From NCBI GenBank assembly GCA_038204465.1, contig JBBRCX010000169.1, forward strand, positions 1-6,405: a DNA stretch of 6,405 bases, read 5' to 3'. The translations under genes were made by a program, and so were the position numbers. Numbering within the stretch: the first letter of the stretch is position 1; every line of letters begins with the position of its first letter. This document shows, in pieces, positions 1 to 5,703 of the stretch. Origin of the DNA: JBBRCX01 sp038204465 (GTDB lineage: Bacteria > Planctomycetota > Phycisphaerae > Tepidisphaerales > Tepidisphaeraceae). The notes beneath the pieces are model-generated. The model ran no database searches and was not told the DNA's origin. It saw only the letters and a program-made list of their open reading frames with translations.

Positions 1-117
1 GGCCTTCTCCCGTTTCCTGATGGCTTCTCTCGCCGCGGGCGATCGTGGCCCAGGCGCTCCCGCCGCGCTTGACAGAATCGAAGACAGAATTAAAACGATC
101 GATGTATTGCCGCGCAT
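1..117 (-). CDS. Secreted protein of unknown function, N-terminal part only
   Basis: Reading the minus strand from an ATG at 117 gives 39 codons open to the window edge, so only the N terminus is present. Residues 1 to about 20 form a clear Sec signal peptide: a basic start (MRGN), a hydrophobic core (IVLILSSIL) and small residues SSAAGA at a likely cleavage site. After it comes a Pro/Ala stretch and then a charged segment (AREAIRKREKA) that could begin a helix. A purine-rich AGGGAA sits about 5 nt upstream of the ATG (123-128 on the plus strand), a good ribosome binding site. It lies on the same strand as, and downstream of, the sialidase-like gene, with a 264-bp gap, so it probably has its own promoter. 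No family can be assigned from 39 residues. The coding call rests on signal peptide plus ribosome site. A plus-strand frame is also open across 2-139, but it has no recognisable content. Confidence 0.55.
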   Translation of the reverse strand, partial: MRGNTSIVLILSSILSSAAGAPGPRSPAAREAIRKREKA

Positions 118-160
118 ATCGCTTCCCTTTCAAACGTGAATCGTTCGTCCGTAGCCGCAC

Positions 161-177
161 GGGAATCAACTGTTCCC
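161..177. promoter_or_regulatory. Interrupted palindrome, possible operator
   Basis: GGGAA (161-165), a 7-nt spacer and TTCCC (173-177) form a perfect 5+5 bp dyad. It is 44-60 nt upstream of the minus-strand start at 117, a position where a dimeric regulator could act. No known operator consensus is matched, and a 5-bp dyad can occur by chance. Confidence 0.25.
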
Positions 178-355
178 AACTCGTCGACAGAATCCGTCGC
201 GATGTGATGCAGCGTGGAAAACCCACTCACAACGGAGAATGTGAAACAGGTAGAGGTAGGACAGTTCAAATCAATCCGGACACGACCCAGGTGACGCCCG
301 AAGTCCTGCTCTTGCTAACCTTAGAAAGCTCGCTCGATTTAGGTAACTGCAGCCA

Positions 356-379
356 AAGACGCGCGTAATCGAACGTCTT
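356..379 (-). terminator. Hairpin just after the sialidase-like gene, possible terminator
   Basis: AAGACG (356-361) and CGTCTT (374-379) are perfect complements around a 12-nt loop that can pair a further CG/CG. The hairpin begins only 2 nt past the stop codon at 382-384. In the minus-strand reading it is followed by a very short T stretch (CTTTGG), not a proper U tract. It may be a weak or Rho-assisted terminator, or an RNA-stabilising 3' stem. Confidence 0.4.
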
Positions 380-381
380 CC

Positions 382-1533
382 TCAGAAGATCACGCGGAAG
401 CTCCCGTCGCGAAGGGCGACGGTGGCTGGAACGCCCCAGGCGGGTAAACCCTCCGCCCGGCCAGCCGTGCCGCGCAGGGGTCGGCCTTCCTTGTTGAACG
501 ACTGCCATGCCACCGATCCGCCCTTGTTCCAGCCGGTGCCTTCGGTCCATGCGACGAGATAGTTTCCGTCAGCGCCGATGGCGACCGCGGGATGTTTGCG
601 ATGTCCGCCGGGGCCTGGCATGGGGAGGGGATTCTGAGGCTTGCGCATATCTGGCGTGAGCACCGTCGCGTAAATCTGCTCCTCTGTCTCCCAACTGGCG
701 AGCACTGTTCCCGCCGACTGGGCGAGCGCCGCCGTGCTCATCACGCAGGTGCCGATCTTCCAGGGGTCAACGGCGGCGACCGCGAAGGTCCTGCCATAGT
801 CATTTGACGCGAGAAGATAAATGTCGCGGTGGACCATCTCTGACGCGGAACGAAAAACGATGTAAACCTTCCCTTTGCCCAGCGCGATGATCTGCATGCC
901 GCAGCAGGCACACGTGCCGGTTCTCCTGGGGATGGCTGGCGTCTCTGCCGAAAACGTCTTCCCTTCATCGCGCGAGCGTGCCAGCCAGACCTGCCTGTCA
1001 GCCTCCTCTTTCCCATTCGCAGGCGCGTGCCAGGCGACGTACACATTGCCTTCGAGGTCGGCGGCGACCGACCCGCCACCATCGAGGCCTGGCTGTTTCT
1101 GGATCACGTTTCGCTGCGGCGCAAAACCATCGCCGGCATCATTCATTCGCGTGTACAGCATCGGGGCGGCGTTGCCCATCGCCTTCGGTTCCGACTTGTC
1201 GGATCCCATCCAGGCAACGTGAACGCGATCCCCCTTGCCAATCGACAGATGCGGCCCTCGGACCGTGCCCGTGATGACGACGCTCCCCGGTTGGCTGTTC
1301 ACGCGAATCGGCTTGGAGAACGTGCTTAGCCCGTCGTCGGAGCGGACGTAGAAAACGTCGCCATGCATTGGGTCGCCGGCGAAGTAGATGAGGTGAACTT
1401 GACCGCGGCTGTCGACCTGTGCCTGCGGTTGGAGGCCGCCATCTGGCGCGCGAATCGTCTGCACCTTCAACTCTTCGGCTCCGAGCTGCCGGCCGCAAAG
1501 TGCTATCAGGACCAGCGAGACCAGCGTGGCCAT
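382..1533 (-). CDS. Secreted BNR/Asp-box beta-propeller (sialidase-like) protein with a CxCC motif
   Basis: This 383-residue exported protein has a hydrophobic N terminus (MATLVSLVLIALCG) and probable cleavage after QLGA, about residue 19. Asp-box motifs typical of six-bladed sialidase-fold propellers are visible: SRDEGKTF (187-194), SNDYGRTF (243-250), and a degenerate SDDGLSTF (65-72). The blades alternate with strands such as VHVAW, VYVAW and YLVAW. The catalytic Arg triad/Tyr of true sialidases cannot be identified, so sialidase activity is not claimed. Residues 207-213 read TCACCGM, with another Cys at 263 (GTCVMST); these could form a metal or disulfide site. The chosen ATG (1533) has a poor ribosome site. 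An upstream in-frame ATG at 1674 has an excellent one (GAGGTGA, 4-nt gap), but that start adds 47 residues before the hydrophobic core, with third-position G+C of only 50 per cent, and overlaps the divergent gene. It is divergent from the metal operon, so the link is by location only. Confidence 0.8.
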   Translation of the reverse strand: MATLVSLVLIALCGRQLGAEELKVQTIRAPDGGLQPQAQVDSRGQVHLIYFAGDPMHGDVFYVRSDDGLSTFSKPIRVNSQPGSVVITGTVRGPHLSIGKGDRVHVAWMGSDKSEPKAMGNAAPMLYTRMNDAGDGFAPQRNVIQKQPGLDGGGSVAADLEGNVYVAWHAPANGKEEADRQVWLARSRDEGKTFSAETPAIPRRTGTCACCGMQIIALGKGKVYIVFRSASEMVHRDIYLLASNDYGRTFAVAAVDPWKIGTCVMSTAALAQSAGTVLASWETEEQIYATVLTPDMRKPQNPLPMPGPGGHRKHPAVAIGADGNYLVAWTEGTGWNKGGSVAWQSFNKEGRPLRGTAGRAEGLPAWGVPATVALRDGSFRVIF

Positions 1534-1656
1534 CCGAAAAAGGGCCCATCCGGACAAATTCGGGGCAGATTGGATTATTCTCGGCCGCTCGTTCGTTCTA
1601 GAAAGCAGAGATGTACCATCGTTGACGATCGCGACAGTTGTGCGTAGCCTTCTCCA
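1534..1656. promoter_or_regulatory. Divergent intergenic region with weak candidate promoters
   Basis: The 123 bp between the two divergent starts should hold promoters for both. In the minus direction, AATAAT (1574-1579 on the plus strand as ATTATT) is a 5/6 match to a -10 box about 40 nt before the start at 1533, but no good -35 box lies upstream of it. In the plus direction, TTGACG (1622-1627), a 17-nt spacer and TAGCCT (1645-1650) is a 5/6 plus 3/6 match. It would start transcription near the ATG at 1657 and give a nearly leaderless mRNA. No MerR-type (CueR) dyad with a 19-20 bp spacer was found. Confidence 0.3.
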
Positions 1657-2088
1657 ATGGGAATGACAACCCATAAATTCACCTCTCTTTTTACCTCGTT
1701 CGTCGTCTTTTGCACGACCGCGAGTTGCCTTTGCCCCAGCATAACTGCGTCCGTGACTGCTCCGCCCCCACGCGCTGAGCAGTGCTGTGCGTCCGCGCGT
1801 CACGGCGAGCATGACTCGAATGCCGCTTGCCACGATTCCTCAACGGGTCACGATCAGAAAACTCATGACTGTCAGCACTGCCGAGGGACGCTAGTCACTG
1901 GCATGATTAATGGCAATAGCGTCGGCATGCACGCGGGCTTTTCCCTGCTGCCGTGGGGTTTGTCTGTAGTCCCGGCAATCATCGACTCACCGGCTCCTCG
2001 GAATTTGGTCGCGCTGCTGGCCGTAGATGAGGCCCCTTCCATAGGGCCTCCCACACTTCTGCGCCTGCACTGCGCGCTCACCCTTTGA
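1657..2088 (+). CDS. Small Cys/His-rich exported protein (DUF2946-like)
   Basis: This 143-residue protein has a hydrophobic N-terminal segment (residues about 8-26, FTSLFTSFVVF then CTTASCLC) that should act as a signal peptide or membrane anchor. Residues about 42-80 are strongly enriched in Cys and His: QCC, RHGEH, CHD, GHDQKTHD, and CQHCRG. The end is hydrophobic and closes with PPTLLRLHCALTL. An N-terminal export segment, a central HxCxxC cluster and a short hydrophobic tail recall DUF2946-type proteins found next to copper genes; this is by resemblance, not by search. The likely role is binding or buffering of a thiophilic metal in the envelope. The ATG at 1657 has no good ribosome site, and a second ATG at 1663 is equally possible. 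It is 111 bp upstream of the four-gene metal operon on the same strand, separated by an inverted repeat, and may be its first member. Confidence 0.72.
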   Translation: MGMTTHKFTSLFTSFVVFCTTASCLCPSITASVTAPPPRAEQCCASARHGEHDSNAACHDSSTGHDQKTHDCQHCRGTLVTGMINGNSVGMHAGFSLLPWGLSVVPAIIDSPAPRNLVALLAVDEAPSIGPPTLLRLHCALTL

Positions 2089-2104
2089 GATTCCGCCAGT
2101 ACTT

Positions 2105-2138
2105 AGCGGCGTAGCGAGCATCCGCTCGCACGGCCGCT
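2105..2138 (+). repeat. Nested perfect inverted repeat (strong hairpin)
   Basis: Outer arms AGCGGC (2105-2110) and GCCGCT (2133-2138) and inner arms GCGAGC (2114-2119) and GCTCGC (2124-2129) are both perfect complements. They are separated by symmetric 3-nt internal loops and closed by a 4-nt loop ATCC. Two further T-G pairs can extend the base. The stem lies 17 nt after the stop at 2088 and has no U tract after it, so it is not a standard Rho-independent terminator. It could protect the upstream mRNA 3' end, attenuate, or act as a DNA operator. Confidence 0.6.
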
Positions 2139-2166
2139 GGTTGCTGCGCTGCCCTGCGCGGCATTC

Positions 2167-2184
2167 GACACTCTTCATCGTGTC
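2167..2184 (+). promoter_or_regulatory. Short dyad just upstream of the metal operon ribosome site
   Basis: GACAC (2167-2171) and GTGTC (2180-2184) are complementary around an 8-nt spacer. The dyad ends 5 nt before the GGAG ribosome site (2190-2193) that serves the GTG at 2200. It could be an operator half-site pair or a small leader hairpin. No -10/-35 pair was recognised in this gap. Confidence 0.25.
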
Positions 2185-2199
2185 TGAGCGGAGAACCCT

Positions 2200-2637
2200 G
2201 TGAAAATTCAGCTTCTTTGGTTGCTTCTTGGTGTCCCGTCCCTCTCCGGCTGCGCTGGTGAATCTGCCGAACAACCACTGTCACTGACACATCCGGCCAA
2301 TCCCCGCGCGGCGGAGTCGTCATTGCCGGCGCTATCGCCGACGCTTGCCGCTGCCCCGTCTGCCGAAACCGGGCCCGCCGCCGAAAAGTCGATGTCGGGG
2401 ATGCAGCATATGGAGCATGACATGGGCGGGATGAAGGCGATGGATCACGACATGTCGAAGATGAGGCACACCACCACGCCATCCAGCCAGGCGGCGACGA
2501 CCCAGGCGGCGACCCTCTACACCTGTACGATGCACCCCGAAGTGGTTTCCGACAAGCCGGGCAACTGTCCAAAATGCGGAATGAAGCTGGTGGTAAGGAA
2601 GGACGCGAAGACCTCGGACCACGGGGGGCACGAGTGA
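2200..2637 (+). CDS. Met/His-rich lipoprotein with C-terminal heavy-metal-binding domain (HMBD)
   Basis: This 145-residue protein probably binds Cu(I) or another soft metal in the envelope. The N terminus is a lipoprotein signal with lipobox LSGC (Cys18). Residues about 26-64 are an Ala/Pro/Ser linker. Residues 65-90 hold eight Met and four His in patterns such as MxxM and MxHDM. A short ATTQAAT linker precedes residues 107-134, a complete heavy-metal-binding domain of the type found in CusB/CzcB-like adaptors and P-type ATPases: YTCTMHPEV, then DKPG, then CPKCGMKL. The tail ends GGHE. The start is a GTG at 2200 with GGAG 6 nt upstream. Its stop overlaps the start of the TolC-like gene by 4 nt, indicating translational coupling. 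No enzyme or adaptor domain is present, so it acts as a binder or chaperone. The same 42-residue end is repeated in the oxidase at 5566-5691. Confidence 0.9.
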   Translation: MKIQLLWLLLGVPSLSGCAGESAEQPLSLTHPANPRAAESSLPALSPTLAAAPSAETGPAAEKSMSGMQHMEHDMGGMKAMDHDMSKMRHTTTPSSQAATTQAATLYTCTMHPEVVSDKPGNCPKCGMKLVVRKDAKTSDHGGHE

Positions 2638-4085
2638 ACAGCAGCGTCATAAAGTTTGCCCTCGCCGGGATCGGCGTCGTGGGATTGGCCGGTTGTGCCA
2701 CCGTGCCTGGGGACGCGGAATTTGGTGATGTGCAGAAGGCCGTCGCTCAGCGCGACGGGCGCCTTGTGCATTGGCGAGGGCGAACAGCCGAAGACGCGGG
2801 GGTGGACACTGCCGTTCGCACGATGCTCCAGAAGGAACTAACGGCCGACGACGCCGTGCAGATTGCCTTGCTCAATAACCTCACCCTGCAAGCAACCTAT
2901 CAGGAACTCGGCGTGGCGCAGGCGGATGTGGTGCAGGCGGGCTTGCTGCGCAATCCCGTGTTGAGCCTGGAGCGACGATTTTCCGGACAGGCAGCGGAGT
3001 TCGACCTGGTGTGGGATTTCCTCGACCTGTTCTTTATCCCGCTGCGCAAGCGGGTCGCCGGGGCGGCGTTCGAGGCCGCGAAGCTGCGCGTGGCGGACGC
3101 GGTGCTGACGACGGCGGCAGAAACACGCGAGGCGTTCTACACACTTCAAGGGGCCCAGCAGATGCTGGAGATGCGGCGTTCCGTCGCGCAGGCCACCGCC
3201 GCCTCCGCCGACGCCGCCAAGCGACTGCGCGACGCCGGCAACACCACCCTCTTGGCGCTGCGGAACGAACAGAAGCTGGCGACGCAGGCGAAGCTCGACC
3301 TGGCCGCCGCCGAGGCAACAGTCGTGCAGGACCGGGAGCGGCTGAACGTGCTCTTGGGGGTGTGGGGCACGAACACCGACTGGAAGGTCGCCTCTCGCCT
3401 GCCGGAATTGCCGTCCAGTGAAAACCCAGGGAAGGGATTGGAATCGATAGCCATCTCGCGGCGTCTGGACCTCGCGGCGGCCCGCGAGGAAATTCAAGTC
3501 GCGGCGCAGTCGCTCGGACTTGCCCGCGCCTCGCGTTTTATTCCCGACGCCAACATCGGCATCCATTCCGAGCGAGAGCCGGATGGCTTGAATACGATCG
3601 GGCCGAGCATCAGTTTTCCGCTTCCATTCTTCGACCAGGGACAGGCGGTACTGGCGCGGGGCGGCGCGAGGCTGCGGCAAGCGCAGCAACGCTATGCGGC
3701 CCTCGCCGTCGAGATCCGCTCGCAGGTCCGCGCCAAGTACAGCCGCATGATTTACGCCCGCGATCGGGCGCAGTACTACCGCCGGGAAGTCCTGCCGCTT
3801 TCGGCCCAGGTCGTGGATCAGACGCAGCTCCAATACAACGCGATGCAGACCGGCGTCTTCCAGTTGCTCCAGGCCAAGCAAGCGCAGATCGACGCGGGGC
3901 GGGAGTACATCGAGACGCTGCGGGAATACTGGGTCGCCCGTTCCGAACTGGAAAAGGCGCTGGGCGGGCGGATGAAGGCGGTTGCATCCACCGCTCCAGC
4001 AACACAACCCGCCGCCCCAACGCCGCAGATGAACGAATTCGAACCGCAACAACAGCAGCAGCAGCAACATCATCATGGAGGCTAA
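2634..4085 (+). CDS. TolC/CusC-family outer-membrane efflux lipoprotein with Gln/His tail
   Basis: This 483-residue outer-membrane factor would be the exit duct of a tripartite metal-efflux system. The N terminus is a lipoprotein signal with lipobox LAGC (Cys21), as in CusC/OprM. The body shows the two-repeat OEP pattern: LTADDAVQIALLNN near residue 70, QADVVQAGLLRNP near residue 100, long Ala/Arg/Glu-rich coiled-coil helices, and the second repeat's SISFPLPFFDQGQ and a late YNAMQTGVFQLLQAK helix. The tail (about 450-483) is a PATQPAAP linker ending in seven Gln, three His and two Gly, possibly a periplasmic metal-binding extension. The GTG at 2634 is chosen because it gives the lipoprotein signal, overlaps the previous stop by 4 nt and follows a G-run (2623-2628); a start at 2574 would spoil the signal peptide. 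No adaptor or RND pump gene is adjacent. Confidence 0.93.
   Translation: MNSSVIKFALAGIGVVGLAGCATVPGDAEFGDVQKAVAQRDGRLVHWRGRTAEDAGVDTAVRTMLQKELTADDAVQIALLNNLTLQATYQELGVAQADVVQAGLLRNPVLSLERRFSGQAAEFDLVWDFLDLFFIPLRKRVAGAAFEAAKLRVADAVLTTAAETREAFYTLQGAQQMLEMRRSVAQATAASADAAKRLRDAGNTTLLALRNEQKLATQAKLDLAAAEATVVQDRERLNVLLGVWGTNTDWKVASRLPELPSSENPGKGLESIAISRRLDLAAAREEIQVAAQSLGLARASRFIPDANIGIHSEREPDGLNTIGPSISFPLPFFDQGQAVLARGGARLRQAQQRYAALAVEIRSQVRAKYSRMIYARDRAQYYRREVLPLSAQVVDQTQLQYNAMQTGVFQLLQAKQAQIDAGREYIETLREYWVARSELEKALGGRMKAVASTAPATQPAAPTPQMNEFEPQQQQQQQHHHGG
4047..4076 (+). repeat. CAN trinucleotide run encoding Gln7-His3
   Basis: Ten consecutive triplets (CAA CAA, four CAG, CAA, three CAT) encode the Gln/His tail of the TolC-like protein. 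Such a run can change length by slippage. It directly precedes the GGAGG ribosome site of the oxidase. Confidence 0.85.
4077..4081 (+). promoter_or_regulatory. Ribosome binding site deciding the oxidase start
   Basis: GGAGG lies 8 nt before the ATG at 4090 and inside the last Gly codons of the TolC-like gene, whose stop is at 4083-4085. It supports 4090 over the in-frame ATG at 4075, which lies upstream of this site. Confidence 0.75.
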
Positions 4086-4089
4086 AGCT

Positions 4090-5694
4090 ATGAAACCTGA
4101 ACCCAATTCCATTTCCCGTCGCCGCGTGCTGACCGACGGCGCGGTTGCACTGGCGGGCGGCGCAGTCTTGCTCGGCGCTGGACACGCCATCGCTCAAGTC
4201 GCCCAGCCAGCGACCCGCGAGGCCAAGAAGGAAGGCGATTTTGAAGAGAAGAATCCCTCGCGCGACAACTCGCCTCAGCCTCAAACGCCGCTGCCGCCCG
4301 GCGAGCCGGGCAAAGACTACACGCCCGTCGTCGTCCCCGACGGCTGGGTGCTGCCCTACAAGATCGAAGACGGCGTAAAGGTATTTCACATGGTCGCCGA
4401 GGAGGTGGATCACGAATTCGCGCCGGGACTGCGCGCTCGCTGCTGGGGCTACAACGGCTCGGTTCACGGCCCGGTCATCGAGGCCGTCGAGGGCGACCGA
4501 GTGCGCATCTTCGTCACCAATAACATCGCAGCACCGACGACCATTCATTGGCACGGCGTCCTGCTTTTCAGCGGCATGGACGGCGTGGGCGGATTAAGCC
4601 AGCGGGTCATCCGCCCGGGCGAAACATACATGTACGAGTTCACGCTCAAGCAGCACGGCACGCTCATGTATCACAGCCACCACGATGAGATGACCCAGAT
4701 GGGCATGGGCATGACCGGCATGATCGTCATTCACCCGCGCAATCCCAAGGGTCCGCGACCGGACCGGGACTTTGTTCTGCTCCTGCACGAGTGGCGGATC
4801 GACGTAGGCACCGATCGTCCCAACCCCAACGAGATGATGGAGTTCAACGTCCTCACGCTTAATGGGCGCGTGTTCCCCGGCACACACCCGCTGGTCGTCA
4901 AGCTCGGCGACAAGGTGCGCATCCGCATCGGGAACCTCAGCGCGATGGACCATCACCCGATCCATCTGCATGGCTACTACTTCAAGATCACCGAGACCGA
5001 CGGTGGGCAGATTCCCGAAGCGGGTCAGTGGCCCGAGACCACCGTGCTCGTGCCGGTCGGCAGCACCCGCACCGTCGATTTCGTCGCCAACAACCCCGGC
5101 GATTGGGCGATGCACTGCCATATGACCCACCATGTCATGAACCAGATGGGGCATCAGTTCCCGAACATGATCGGCGTGAATGCAGAAGGACTGGACCAGC
5201 GCGTGCAGCAACTGCTGCCCGGGTACATGACGATGGGCCAGGACGGCATGGGCGACATGGGCGACATGGGAATGGCCATTCCGCCCAACAGCATTCCGAT
5301 GCTCGGAGGCGCAGGGCCGCACGATTACATCACCATGGGCGGGATGTTCACAATCCTCAAGGTGCGCGAGAACCTCGCGAGCTATGAGGGAGACCCTGGC
5401 TGGTACGAGAACCCGCCCGGCACGCTGGCGTCACTGGCCCCGGCGGAAGTTCTTCGCCGCAGCGGTATTGCCGCGGACGGCAGCGGCGCCCCCAAGCCGC
5501 CGGTGGGCGTCAATCAGGCACCGATGCAGCACGGAGGCGGCGGCATGAAAGGCATGAAGAACGACATGCCCGCCAGCCAACCGGCGACGACTCAAGCGGC
5601 GGCGCGCTACACCTGCACCATGCACCCGGAGGTGATCTCTGACAAGCCGGGCAAGTGTCCCAAGTGCGGCATGAAGCTGGTCGTGAAGAAGTGA
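4090..5694 (+). CDS. Tat-exported two-domain multicopper oxidase fused to a C-terminal heavy-metal-binding domain
   Basis: This 534-residue laccase-like enzyme should couple substrate oxidation (Cu(I), Fe(II) or organics) to reduction of O2 to water in the periplasm. A twin-arginine signal (SRRRVL, 9-14) leads to cleavage near AIA/Q36. All copper ligands are visible: HWHG (153-156), HSH (195-197), HPIHLHG (289-295), and HCHMTHHVMNQM (342-353). Type 1 copper would be H289, C343, H348 and M353; the other eight His build the type 2/3 cluster. Only 189 residues separate the first and last His motifs, and the first domain has HSH and not HCH. This fits a two-domain type B oxidase (as in small laccases, which are trimers), not a three-domain CopA/CueO. 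A Met-rich segment follows (about 379-395), then a linker (SQPATTQAAA) and an HMBD (507-534). The start at 4090 has GGAGG upstream; the gap to the TolC-like gene is 4 nt. Confidence 0.93.
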   Translation: MKPEPNSISRRRVLTDGAVALAGGAVLLGAGHAIAQVAQPATREAKKEGDFEEKNPSRDNSPQPQTPLPPGEPGKDYTPVVVPDGWVLPYKIEDGVKVFHMVAEEVDHEFAPGLRARCWGYNGSVHGPVIEAVEGDRVRIFVTNNIAAPTTIHWHGVLLFSGMDGVGGLSQRVIRPGETYMYEFTLKQHGTLMYHSHHDEMTQMGMGMTGMIVIHPRNPKGPRPDRDFVLLLHEWRIDVGTDRPNPNEMMEFNVLTLNGRVFPGTHPLVVKLGDKVRIRIGNLSAMDHHPIHLHGYYFKITETDGGQIPEAGQWPETTVLVPVGSTRTVDFVANNPGDWAMHCHMTHHVMNQMGHQFPNMIGVNAEGLDQRVQQLLPGYMTMGQDGMGDMGDMGMAIPPNSIPMLGGAGPHDYITMGGMFTILKVRENLASYEGDPGWYENPPGTLASLAPAEVLRRSGIAADGSGAPKPPVGVNQAPMQHGGGGMKGMKNDMPASQPATTQAAARYTCTMHPEVISDKPGKCPKCGMKLVVKK

Positions 5695-5703
5695 GCCGTT
5701 GAC

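Larger units (their letters stand above)
118..381. other. Intergenic region between two minus-strand genes
   Basis: No convincing gene is seen here. It should hold the end of the sialidase-like transcript (hairpin at 356-379) and the promoter/leader of the secreted-protein gene starting at 117. An interrupted palindrome at 161-177 lies 44-60 nt upstream of that start. Open frames crossing the region on both strands encode low-complexity, Arg/Ser-rich products without a signal peptide, domain or ribosome binding site. Confidence 0.6.

Noticed and set aside
69..96. TTGACA plus TAAAAC with 16-nt spacing on the plus strand, a good promoter match
   Set aside because: It lies antisense inside the minus-strand gene start and no plus-strand gene follows for about 1.5 kb; an antisense RNA is possible but nothing else supports it.
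250..285. GTTCAAATC resembling a tRNA T-loop or an integration site
   Set aside because: The flanks do not form the 5-bp T stem and no acceptor, D or anticodon arms are found.
45..368. Plus-strand 107-codon open frame
   Set aside because: Low-complexity Arg/Ser/Thr product without a domain, signal peptide or ribosome site; it overlaps the better supported minus-strand signal-peptide gene and an intergenic region.
2838..4190. 450-codon minus-strand open frame opposite the TolC-like gene
   Set aside because: High-G+C shadow of a clear plus-strand gene; product is Arg/Leu/Gly-rich without recognisable domains.
3610..4554. 314-codon minus-strand open frame spanning the TolC/oxidase junction
   Set aside because: Antisense shadow of two well supported genes, with no ribosome site or domain.
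4594..5322. 242-codon His-rich minus-strand open frame opposite the oxidase
   Set aside because: Its His content is the reverse complement of Met (ATG to CAT) codons in the oxidase, not a metal-binding protein.
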